Both the position numbers and the translations under genes were made by a program. Shown piece after piece: positions 11,882 through 23,125 of a DNA stretch of 64,000 bases. The stretch spans positions 46,145,039 through 46,209,038 of the forward strand of contig OY997590.1 in assembly GCA_963921825.1 (NCBI GenBank), given 5' to 3'. Source of the DNA: Erodium maritimum. Taxonomy: Eukaryota; Streptophyta; Magnoliopsida; Geraniales; Geraniaceae. The notes below the pieces were generated by a model. The model did not search any database. It saw nothing but the letters and a program-made list of their open reading frames with translations, and was not told the DNA's origin. How positions within the stretch are numbered: position 1 is the first letter of the stretch; the number at the start of each line of letters is the position of its first letter.

Positions 11882-13568
11882 TGTTGGGTCTCGAGGTAGG
11901 GTTGGAGATGAACCAACTCGCAGCGGAAAATCAATGAAAACCAAGAGACAATTAAAACCATGAAACAACTAACAAAGAATGGATTAACAAGAGAAAAATT
12001 CAGCACTAGTTCTTACCAAAACAAGAACACCGGTTACGAATGATTGGCTTGAGTCTCCAAGACGCCTACGTATCCACATGGGAATCAAAGCCACGTAGTT
12101 CTTCTCTTTGAGGACTCAAGAACACAAACATGGAGGTGGAAACTAGCCAAACCCGAAATGGCCATGGAAGAGGGAGAGAAAATGTGTTTCCTATTCTTGT
12201 CTTGTGTTTGTTATGTTGAAAAAAGATGACTTAAACATAACAAAACCCATACTTGTCCAACTAAAGGCATGGGACAAGTATGGTGTCAAGTAAGGTGTAA
12301 ATAGGACAAAGTATGGCAAGACAAGATTGGGTTAGGTGGTGAATCACCAACACCTTAATCCTTGTCTTGCTTACTTAGTACTAATTAATCAAGACTTGAT
12401 TAATTAGTTCTATGGGCCTTGGTTGCATGGGCCTTTCATGGGCCTCTTGGAACATGGCCCGTGGCCATTTCTAACGAGGTCCCGTGATTCGCTCATCGCC
12501 TCCAAGCCTTCCATACCGGAAATGTCCAACATTATCCGACGCGATCAATCCCAAGACTCCAAGCCTTGTCTCGATCCGTAAAGTCCTATTCACGTACGGG
12601 CACATGACCCAAAACCCAGTTTTGGTCATGTCCCGAGACAACTCCCTTTTGGCCATTCTCCATAAATGTGTCAATGAGTTTCATCCTCCGGTGTGACCCT
12701 TAGGTTTATGCATGTCAATAGATCAACGTAAAATCCCATTTTACTTGATCCTATTTAAGTGGCAACTAACGAGACTTTAGTATTGCCTGACACTACATAA
12801 CGAATCGACCCTGTCGATTCTAACCTTTCCGTCGTCCCTGTCATTATCCTTTTATCTCCGATATCCTGATTGAGATAAGGCATAGAGCCGTCATCCTTAT
12901 TATTCTCAATCACCGTTCCTTGATATGTGAGATGACTGAAGATATGATACCCAGTATCATGTGCATGGCCATGCTATTCTTCCAGTCACTCTCGATCAAG
13001 CGGCCGAGAACCGATATCTTTCCCATACCTTAGTATGAGGGATAAATCCCTTAGCCGTCTTTCGTGTCACTCATGTAGCCCGTCCCCAAGCCAATCCTGG
13101 CCGTTATGGAAGCCCTGTTACGGACAACGTTAGGCTCAGGTCAAACTCAGTTGTTGACTACATAGTGATCACAAAGACTCCTTGGTCTAAGGATACATGA
13201 CAAGCTACAACACTGAATATGTTCATGACTTAATCTATGGCACATATTCAGGGCGGGTCGTCCAATATCATGTCCCACATGATATCTATGATCAGACTCC
13301 GGAATCTCATTCCAATGACTAACAGAACGTAAGCCATAAAGAGCCATCTTTCATACTAGTCGCTTCTAGTGAAGCTTTGTTGACTAGGGACCCATCGAGT
13401 GTGATCTATCTCGATCTATGGTTCTATTCGCATGGTGGGCATAGATCAGAGCACACGTCGATTTATTACTCCAACACATAAGTAATATAAAGCCGCTTTA
13501 ATTTTATTGCTAACGATGATATATACATTTGGACATTTAGGATTGAACTACGGGCACTAAGACTAACA
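11882..13568 (-). repeat. 3' LTR of the Copia element
   Basis: It begins tgttgggtctcgagg and ends gactaaca on the plus strand, and is 1687 bp long. It contains the same short open frames as the other LTR at an exact offset of 6773 bp. Those frames are not supported as genes. Confidence 0.93.
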
Positions 13569-13583
13569 ATCTCCCACTTGCCC
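13569..13583 (-). other. Copia polypurine tract
   Basis: Read on the minus strand, a purine-rich gggcaagtgggagat abuts the start of the 3' LTR. It is the expected primer for plus-strand DNA synthesis. Confidence 0.75.
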
Positions 13584-13719
13584 TAGTTCCAATCTAAACT
13601 CCAATATGTCCCCATCGACTTTACATGTCTAACATGTCCAGGCAGTGACACTGCCTTAGTCAACGGGTTGGCTATGTTATCATCTGTTGCAATATCGGTT
13701 ATCTTCACTTCACCTCAGT

Positions 13720-16700
13720 TCAGTATTTATCTGATGAGGTGGATACGCCGCAGTACATGTTTGGATTTGTTATGCGATCTAGGCTTTTAGCTTGCGCAAT
13801 GGCCCTTGTGTTGTCGCAAAATGGATTCACCGGACTGGATGGGTTTTTAATTACACCCAGCCCTGCCATGAATTTCCAAATCCACATAGCCTCCTTAGCT
13901 GCCTCTGCAGCATCCATGTACTTGGCCTCTGTCGTAGATTCGGCAATGATATCTTGCTTTACGCTTTCCCAGCTAAAGCTCTGCCATTCAGCGTAAACAC
14001 ATATCCTGATTGACTTCTAAAGTCATCTGGATTTGTCTTGGAAAACTAGCGTCTACTCATCCTTCGACGACTAGTTCAGCATCATCTTTCCCCCGGGTTA
14101 GAATGATGTCTACTGGTCCAACATAAGGCCTACGAGACGTCTGGTCTCATACATGTCATGGCATATATGATCGATCCTGCCCCCAGGCGCATAGGATTCT
14201 CATCATCCTTTTCAGCTCATCAGGTGTCTTAGGACACTGAGTCTTGCTGAGATGAATGCCATGACTAGTGGGTAAGAGTCCTTTCTTTGAATCGAGCATT
14301 AAGAACCTACTCAATGCCTTGTTCACATAGGTTCCCTGACTTAAATCCAAGACCCTCTTGGTGCGATCTCTACATATCTTAATCCTTAAGATATGAGAAG
14401 CATCGCCTAAGTCCCTTATTGAAAAACACTTCCTCAACCAAGCTTTAGTCTCGTGCAAGGTTGGGATGTCGTTTTCAATGAGAACCAGAAAGGTAATATT
14501 GCTCCCACTAGCCTTCTTATAAACGCAAGATTCATCCTCGTTCTTGATTAAGCCAAATCCAATTACAGCTTCATCAAAACGAAGGATCCAACTCCGAGAA
14601 GTTCGTTTCAATCCATATATGGATTTCAACAACTTATAAATCTTTCCTTTATTCTTCGGATCGTCAAAACCTTTGGGCCGAGACATACAAATGTACTCAG
14701 TCAAATTTCCATTTAGGAAAGCGGTTTTGACATCCACTTGCCATATCTCGTAATTATGATACGCAGTTATGTCAAGAAGAATTTGGATCGATTTTGACCA
14801 TAGCCACTAAGGAGAAGGTTTCCTCATAGTCAATCCATTGGATCTGCCTATAACCTTTCGCCACCAGTTGAGCTTTGTAGGTCAGAGGGTTGCCGTCCAT
14901 GTCCATCTTCACCTTGAAGATCCATTTGCATCCGATGGTCCTCACACCATTGATGGGATCAACCGGTTCCCAGACTCGGTTGTCCGACATGGATTGCATT
15001 TCCTCCCTCATGGCTCCCAGCCATAACTCGGAGTTGGGCCCATCCACGACTTCCTGAAAGGTGGCTGGATCATCGTGATCCACCATGACTTCATTGTCAC
15101 CTCCGGATACCATATCTTGGAGGTGGAAGATTGATCCTTTCAAATCGCCTTGGACCTTCCAGAATTGTAACAGGAATTGGTTCTTACTCTACGACAATCT
15201 CTGGCTCCTTTCTACTGGGTTGCCAATTGGTTTAGACAGATCTGTACCATCCTGAATTTCTTCGAGATGCACAGTCCTCCCAATGACGTCTTTGGAAACA
15301 AAACTTCTTTTCCATAAAGACCCCACCCCAAGCGACGAACACCATGTTCTCACTGGGATTGTAGAAATAGTATCCCCTTGTTGCTTTGGGATACCACACG
15401 AAGGTGCATACCTCAGATCTTGGTTCGAGCTTAGTCGAAACCAAATGTTTCACATAAGCCTCGCAACCACAAATCTTTAGGAAGGACAAAGCGGGCATCA
15501 TCCCGTACCATTTTTAAAATGGTGTCCCTTCCACACCATTCGTCGAAGCCCGATTCACTATGAATGCGGTCGTCTCTAGAGCAAAACCCCTAAAAGAGAT
15601 GGGAGATCAGTCCAACTAATCATGGAACAGACCATTGTCTAACAATGTCTGATTTCTCCGTTTGGCTACACCTTTCAACTACAGTGACCTAGGAGGAGTC
15701 CATTCCAAAAGGATCCCATTCTCTTTTAGATGATCTAATAACTCTGTGGTCAAGTATTTTCCACCTCGATCCAATCGAAGTGCCTTAATACCTTTGTCGA
15801 GCTGGTTTTCTACTATAGTCTTAAACTCTTTGAATTTATCAAAAGTTTCAGACTTATGTCTCACCGAATAGACATAACCATATTTACTGTAATCATCAGT
15901 AAATGTGATAAAGTAGCTAAAACCCCTCCTGGCAAGTGAACTTATTGGTCTACACACATTCGAGTGTATCAGCCCAAATAATTCACCCGCCCTTTCATCG
16001 CGATCGATAAAGGGCACTTTAGTCATTTTTCCCATCAAACAAACCTTGCACCTATCGATCGAATGGAATTCGAATGAACCTGAAAGCCCGCACTTCTGAA
16101 GTGCTGATAGGCGCTTCTTGTTTATGCGACCCAAATGACAGTACCATAACAGAGTTAGGTTTAAATCGTTGGATTTAGACCTCTTGGTATTAACGGAATA
16201 TATAGAACTTGAGGCATTGTTACCCATATCTAATATGTACAATCCTCCAACCATGTCAGTACTGGTATAAAACATATCATTGCATAGAACATTGAAAACT
16301 CCATTTCCAATATTAACATTATATCCTTCCTTGTCAAACACGGATACAGATATAATATTCCTACTAAAAGTAGGTATGCAATATACATTATACAATACTA
16401 AGACAAGGCCTCTTGGCAAAGCAAGACTCATGGATCCTACAGTAGTTGCCACAACTCTGAGGTCCATTTCGTGCTTTCCAAATCTCTCCTACTTTCAGCC
16501 ACCATATATTAGTGCATGTGTGAGATTCAGTCATGGTATCTAATACCCATGAATCTTTGGAAGTAGAGAGATGTAGCTCTATAGAGTTAATACCGATTGA
16601 AGGCACGGTCCCACCGCCCTTCCTTAGATCATCCAGGTTTCCTGATGAAGGCGCAGTCTTACTGCCCTTCTTCAGATCATCCAGGCTATTTGATGAAGGC

Positions 16701-17096
16701 GTAGTCCCACTGCCCTTCTTCAGATCAGCCGTGAACTTCCTGTAATCCCGGTTCCAATGACCAGGCTGTTGGCAGTAGAAGCAGACATTCTCAGGTGTCT
16801 CATCTTTCCTGCCAAGTGCGCATGGGCCCAGCCCATGCCACTTCCAATTCCCTTGTTGACCATCAGAATATCCTTGGATCCCAGATCCCTGAGATATTCT
16901 TCTCAGCAGTTAATGACACTTCATGTAACTCTGATATGGTCTTAGAGACAGCCTTGTCAAGGACATATTCTTTGCGTTCAGACTTGAGGACTATCCTCAA
17001 AATTCTGTACCAGTCCAAATAGTTTGTCCCATTTAGCTTGACCCTGTCAAGAATGGTTTTTAATGACAAACTATTAATGTTCGCTGAATTTGCCAT
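13720..17096 (-). pseudogene. Copia gag-pol polyprotein (catalytically broken)
   Basis: Domain order on the minus strand is Copia order. Gag N-terminus (17096-16863, with LNGTNYLDWYRILRIVL) is followed by a zinc knuckle (near 16790) in which CX2CX4H is kept but the last Cys is Tyr. Most of gag between them is missing. GAG-pre-integrase (HLGRINKKR, C..C) and the integrase core follow (16467-15679); the first Asp of the usual HTDVCGP-like block is Asn (HSNVCRP). The integrase C-terminal region is 15501-15232. Reverse transcriptase is 15143-14156; the YVDD catalytic block is deleted, so LVL runs straight into ENDIPTLH. RNase H remnants lie at 13917-13720 (EAAKEA..W, CDN, AIAQAK). Frameshifts separate several pieces. 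Confidence 0.88.
16578..16730 (-). repeat. Three 48-bp units in the Copia gag
   Basis: A 16-codon unit reading DDLKKGSxTxPSSxx on the minus strand is repeated about three times between the zinc knuckle and the protease region. The first unit starts ADLKK. The copies keep frame, which suggests tandem expansion while the sequence was still coding. Confidence 0.65.
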
Positions 17097-18640
17097 TTGA
17101 TCTACAACAGATAAAATTCAATCAGTAAACTGAATAAATTTTATGAAGATCAAGCTTAAACACCAACAATCGATTCTAAACCTTTAGAATCTGAAACCAA
17201 GATCCTTGATTCACTCGATTAAGCTGAACTAATGCTCACCACTTAATCGAGCTATGTAGGTAGGACTCCATCCAATCACATCCAATGTGACTCTTGGCTA
17301 GGGTATGCACTTATGTACACGGCTTACCCTATCTGTTACCCTAGCTCAACCTCAGGCTGAGAATCGTAGTCGGGTCCACCAATTTTCAACTATGGCCCGT
17401 CACTATGTAGGTGCTCCGCTAATGCGCACGACACCCACATATGTCGTCCAAACCTACTACCCCGCTTTCCCATGGATGCTCCGCTAATGCGCACGACACC
17501 CATAGGACGGGGAGGTAGTAAGGTGTTGATGATTGGGAGGTATCGGACATGACCCGCTTTTACTTGTCCAGTTGTGTTCAAAACTTTGGCACATCCTAGA
17601 TGCGATGAGCACATCAACTACATTCCAAATGCAATGATGCCTCAAATTACATCCAATGTAATTCTTCCTTTGAACCCGTCAACTACATCCAATGCAATGA
17701 CGGTTCTAAGGGTTCACACACAAGGATTAAAATTCCAATTTTATCTTTGCATGTGAGATGATATGCTCGGTAAATAAAGTTAAGCATGCAATTCTAAAAC
17801 ACATAGAATTAATCATGCATAAACTAAACCAAGCATAAAGCGATAAATATGCACATAATAGCCCCCTAAACTAACTCCCACTAGCTTCTTGAGCTCCATC
17901 GACTCCAAGCCGATGCCAACACCCGAAAAGCCACCAAATGACCTTTTCGCCCTTTCTTCATCTTGAGTAAAATATTACAATTTAATACACGACTCGCAGG
18001 TCGGGAATAAATAAATATTACAAACAAGTGGTTCGACGACCACACCTTGAAAGAATAATTACACGCTAACACTAACGGCTCGCAGGCCGTGAAAAGCGAT
18101 AAATAATTAAATTGAGCTCGGGGCTATTATGTACACCATGCCAACATCACATCACACATCGTGTTATCAAACAAGCATATTATCAAACATCATGTGATTT
18201 TCCGGTTTTAATTAATAGCCAAGTTTCGAAATTTTTTTGATGCTCGGTTTATCGAAACCTTTCAAAAATGAAACTTTTGAACATTTGATCTTCGAGTTCG
18301 TCATGACGGTTCCAAACTCGTCATAACTAACAAAACGGTTTAGCCATGGCATATCAACCATCCAATGGTCATGCTTGGCCTAGCTCCGTCCAACGGAGCC
18401 CCGTTCGGTCCCGGTTTCGGCTCCCCGAGAGTCCCGCTCCCGAGACCCGAAAAATCAAACTTTTTTTCAAAATTTCCAGATTTGAAATAATTTTCAAAAA
18501 TTCATTTTACATGCATTAAATCCATAAACAATAATTTAAAACATGTTATCAAACAATTTAGCAAAACAACATGCCAAAAACGAAACTTTCAAGCAAAACC
18601 GAAACTTTGAACACCGTCTTGTGAATCCCGAAGGTAGCAC
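17097..18640 (-). other. Copia 5' leader, non-coding
   Basis: About 1.5 kb separates the primer-binding site from the gag start. It holds a duplicated block (gctccgctaatgcgcacgacaccca at about 17410-17436 and 17477-17503), repeats of catccaatg.aatg between 17610 and 17700, and no convincing gene. It would contain the packaging signal if the element was moved in trans, which is inference. Confidence 0.55.
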
Positions 18641-18653
18641 GGCTCTGATACCA
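18641..18653 (-). other. Copia primer-binding site
   Basis: Minus-strand tggtatcagagcc lies directly next to the 5' LTR (one base spacer). It matches the common plant Copia PBS complementary to initiator methionine tRNA. Confidence 0.9.
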
Positions 18654-18654
18654 C

Positions 18655-20341
18655 TGTTGGGTCTCGAGGTAGGGTTGGAGATGAACCAACTCGCAGCGGA
18701 AAATCAATGAAAACCAAGAGACAATTAAAACCATGAAACAACTAACAAAGAATGGATTAACAAGAGAAAAATTCAGCACTAGTTCTTACCAAAACAAGAA
18801 CACCGGTTACGAATGATTGGCTTGAGTCTCCAAGACGCCTACGTATCCACATGGGAATCAAAGCCACGTAGTTCTTCTCTTTGAGGACTCAAGAACACAA
18901 ACATGGAGGTGGAAACTAGCCAAACCCGAAATGGCCATGGAAGAGGGAGAGAAAATGTGTTTCCTATTCTTGTCTTGTGTTTGTTATGTTGAAAAAAGAT
19001 GACTTAAACATAACAAAACCCATACTTGTCCAACTAAAGGCATGGGACAAGTATGGTGTCAAGTAAGGTGTAAATAGGACAAAGTATGGCAAGACAAGAT
19101 TGGGTTAGGTGGTGAATCACCAACACCTTAATCCTTGTCTTGCTTACTTAGTACTAATTAATCAAGACTTGATTAATTAGTTCTATGGGCCTTGGTTGCA
19201 TGGGCCTTTCATGGGCCTCTTGGAACATGGCCCGTGGCCATTTCTAACGAGGTCCCGTGATTCGCTCATCGCCTCCAAGCCTTCCATACCGGAAATGTCC
19301 AACATTATCCGACGCGATCAATCCCAAGACTCCAAGCCTTGTCTCGATCCGTAAAGTCCTATTCACGTACGGGCACATGACCCAAAACCCAGTTTTGGTC
19401 ATGTCCCGAGACAACTCCCTTTTGGCCATTCTCCATAAATGTGTCAATGAGTTTCATCCTCCGGTGTGACCCTTAGGTTTATGCATGTCAATAGATCAAC
19501 GTAAAATCCCATTTTACTTGATCCTATTTAAGTGGCAACTAACGAGACTTTAGTATTGCCTGACACTACATAACGAATCGACCCTGTCGATTCTAACCTT
19601 TCCGTCGTCCCTGTCATTATCCTTTTATCTCCGATATCCTGATTGAGATAAGGCATAGAGCCGTCATCCTTATTATTCTCAATCACCGTTCCTTGATATG
19701 TGAGATGACTGAAGATATGATACCCAGTATCATGTGCATGGCCATGCTATTCTTCCAGTCACTCTCGATCAAGCGGCCGAGAACCGATATCTTTCCCATA
19801 CCTTAGTATGAGGGATAAATCCCTTAGCCGTCTTTCGTGTCACTCATGTAGCCCGTCCCCAAGCCAATCCTGGCCGTTATGGAAGCCCTGTTACGGACAA
19901 CGTTAGGCTCAGGTCAAACTCAGTTGTTGACTACATAGTGATCACAAAGACTCCTTGGTCTAAGGATACATGACAAGCTACAACACTGAATATGTTCATG
20001 ACTTAATCTATGGCACATATTCAGGGCGGGTCGTCCAATATCATGTCCCACATGATATCTATGATCAGACTCCGGAATCTCATTCCAATGACTAACAGAA
20101 CGTAAGCCATAAAGAGCCATCTTTCATACTAGTCGCTTCTAGTGAAGCTTTGTTGACTAGGGACCCATCGAGTGTGATCTATCTCGATCTATGGTTCTAT
20201 TCGCATGGTGGGCATAGATCAGAGCACACGTCGATTTATTACTCCAACACATAAGTAATATAAAGCCGCTTTAATTTTATTGCTAACGATGATATATACA
20301 TTTGGACATTTAGGATTGAACTACGGGCACTAAGACTAACA
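18655..20341 (-). repeat. 5' LTR of the Copia element
   Basis: The copy is 1687 bp, with the same ends and sequence as 11882-13568 as far as I compared. On the minus strand it starts tgttagtcttagtgcc. Confidence 0.93.
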
Positions 20342-20516
20342 GTATGAGCTTAATAATAGGGTGTAGGGTGCATATATTCTTATAGCCGCATGAGTGTATT
20401 TAGTCCGCACAAATGATGATATTACCGTACGGGCAGGTTTTTGACCGCACGGTGGACAGAGACAGAATCAAAGTAAATTTTAAAGTTGAAATCCATTATT
20501 ATTGAACAACATTACA
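20342..20516. promoter_or_regulatory. MULE gap with CCGCACGG, 3' of the DUF1985 gene
   Basis: MULE DNA resumes after the Copia. It carries CCGCACGG at 20445-20452 and relatives at 20384-20390, 20404-20409 and 20425-20432. It is the shared 3' region of small gene copy 2 and the DUF1985 gene. Confidence 0.5.
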
Positions 20517-23125
20517 TTAAATGGCAGAGAGTTGGTTAATAATAATCTGTTCCTTGTCTTTCTCCTGAGCCATCCACTCAATCCAACGGTGGAACTAAGC
20601 AGGCTCCTCGACCGAATCAAAGTCATCCCCAATCCCGTATGTCCAACGAGGCCTTTCAAATGGGGGTCCAGGACATGGAACATCTTTTTCGCGCATGAGT
20701 TGCTTAATGTGTCCCAACCACTAATTTGCTTCATCGACTAGTCGGTCGAACTCAACTGAGCACGCTGGTTGATATGGTGGGCCCCTCTGTCGTTCGGGTA
20801 CTCGTACTATGGTTCTGATAGCTTCACGTCGCCTCCATCTATGCTCCAGACGAGGATCATGGTGTGGTTCCATGCTGTCACAAACATATATTATATGCTT
20901 ACACCACTAAAAAAACACAAACATGTATAGTAAACTATAATGCATGAACATAAGTCGAATACCCGAGAAGAAGAAGAGGTTGATATCATGTGGATGGGAC
21001 ACCTCGCGTACTCTCTTCCTCTTTCTAGAACTTGGACCCTCTGTGAACGATGGCACGCGGACCATTATGTGGAGAGGAGAGTTTCCATGAGCTGCGACAG
21101 GCCGAGTAAGAGTTTCTTGCACTTGGACGTTCTCCATCCATGATTCATCTAATTCTTCCCAAACTGGTACATCTGCTGCACGTACAACAGTAGCCACTGA
21201 CCAAGAATCCGGTGTGGTCGTCTCCGGCTCTGCTGCCTCTGCCGACTCTTCCACTATAGGTGGCTGCTGTGGATGATCTTGTACCAAAGCTTGAGGCTGA
21301 GACACTGCCCCTTCTCCCGCTCCTGCCTGCTGTGGCACATCCAGTTGCAGATCCTATAGCACAGACTGTACCACATCATCTTCCGGTACTCGGGCAAGGG
21401 CAACCTCACCTACTCCTCTAGATGCGGCAGCACGCTCAGCGGGGATAATAGCAGCAGCAAATTCCACTACCACTACTTCTCTTGAACCGCCAACATCTGG
21501 AACATGAGGCCTTGACTGTGCACCAACATCTGCTTTTCGGTCGAGGCGTGGTGACTATCGAGATCTGGCACCTGATGGTTCGGCACGGTCACGGGCAGCG
21601 AATTTGGTACGAAGTACCCTAAGGACCTCAGCAATTTGAGTCCCTAACTCTGTAAATTGTCCCTCAGCCCATGTCCGTAACTCTCCGATTTCCTCTCTAA
21701 CAGATCAGATTTCTTCCATGACAACCGACTGAGCCACCGGTGCGGGCTCTCTGACATCGTCCCGTACAGGCTCTACATGAACTTCTTCTCCTTCGGATGT
21801 CTCCACAACCAGCGGACGAGATCTCTCACCCAATTCTTCTCCTGTTGTTGGCTCTTCAGCCATCCCCGCCTGCATAACCTTAGGGACCGGATGAGCTGCA
21901 GGTACCGGCAGCACTTCCTCGTCATCCCAATGAATAGATCCTCCACTCTCCAAAAATTCCGCCATACGATCAATATCGGAATTATGATGTTCTTCTGGTA
22001 TGACTCTGATATTCTGGATCCACGGGAGCTCCATCTCATCTACCGTCGGGATGAGGACACTTTCAGTCACACGCACCTGCATGGACATAACTATTACAAT
22101 ACATTACTGTGGCCGAGCAAATTCAAACTTAACTAAATAAGACTACCAAAATTTCAATTTATTACCTCAACTTTTGCAAGTGCTTTGGTGACATCATCTG
22201 GAGGCGGCGCCTTGGACCACTTCGTGCACCATTTGAAGAATCGTGGCCGGTCCGCCGTGTACTCTTCATCCAAGTATCCCCAAATTTTTGAGACTTCAGC
22301 CATACACTCGAACGCCAATATTTGTGTAACATATACGGATAATAATATTATCATTACTATTGTACGTACCGTTAATACGGGGAGAAAACCGCAAATGGTC
22401 CAAGTTTCCCCCTTTTTGATGTGGCTAACGAATCATACTTGGCCTTCAAGTCTCGCATGCAATCCTTCCTTAGTCATTCGAAGGCGACATACCCACATGG
22501 GTAGTTGTTGAACATCTCAAGGTCATCCGCTAACCCCATCCAATTATCCCTGACCTGCTTATATCTTTTTGCACTCGGTAGCAATGCATCTATGACGAAC
22601 AGAAGCTGAGCAAGTATGCATATGTCTTGATCTGGGGCTGACTTATTTCGTCGTCACTCCACGATTGACCTCTTTAAAACATTTGTCCTTTAACACTGTA
22701 GACTTGAATTGTGTTTGGAGCGCTTCATCTGCATGGTTCGGTTGTCTGCAGTTCAACCCAGTGATGAGTGCAAATTCCTTAAGTGACAACCTGAACGGTC
22801 TCCCTTTGAACACAAACCACATCTCCGATGATCTTGCAATCTTCGTTTTCCTAAGGATGAGGGACCACGCAAGGTTGTTGGTCTGCATAAACTTTTTCTG
22901 GAACTTAGTGAACATCCCGAATGGACCATCTTTCAGCAGTTGAATTGTGGAATTGTCACCATTCAAGGATTTCACTATTGTTTCCAGCAATCTGTATTTG
23001 CACCTCTGACTGATCCGACAGTCGAAGAACTGAGCTTCTTTTATTTTGGTTTCCAATCGTGGAAAAACCTGAGGTGGTTTCGAGGGAGTTGCACTTGGAA
23101 CCGTACGAGAATTGCTAGCTGCCAT
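20517..23125 (-). pseudogene. DUF1985 protein gene of the MULE
   Basis: Exon 1 (ATG at 23123-23125) encodes a DUF1985 domain: WFVFKGRPFRLSLKEFALITGLNC, then after a gap at about 22640 ..DDLEMFNNYPCGYVAFE. Plant DUF1985 genes are typically carried by MULEs, often joined to a Ulp1-like protease, but I see no protease motif here. A second exon-like block (..AEVSKIWGYLDEEY.., to about 22165) and a long third block (about 22079-20985) follow. The third block has a helix (REEIGELRTWAEGQFTELG), a Pro/Glu-rich part and a nuclear-localisation-like RKRKRVR. The last exon ends at the TAA at 20517 after EWMAQEKDKEQIIINQL. Six premature stops, all TAG or TGA, inactivate it. It converges with small gene copy 2. 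Confidence 0.75.

Larger units (their letters stand above)
11882..20341 (-). mobile_element. Full-length non-autonomous Copia retrotransposon
   Basis: The 8460-bp element has TSD gtatg at 11877-11881 and 20342-20346. Both LTRs are 1687 bp, and I noticed no difference between them by eye, so insertion was recent. The minus-strand 5' LTR is 18655-20341. The primer-binding site (tggtatcagagcc on minus) is 18641-18653, complementary to initiator tRNA-Met. The polypurine tract (gggcaagtgggagat on minus) is 13569-13583, next to the 3' LTR. The long leader (17097-18640) precedes a broken gag-pol. Since gag, integrase and reverse transcriptase carry lesions, it must have moved using proteins supplied by a relative. 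Confidence 0.93.

Noticed and set aside
12471-12696. Open frames in both Copia LTRs (also at 19244-19469)
   Set aside because: They are the same LTR text on both strands with no family resemblance. They are kept identical because the LTRs are recent copies, not through coding constraint.
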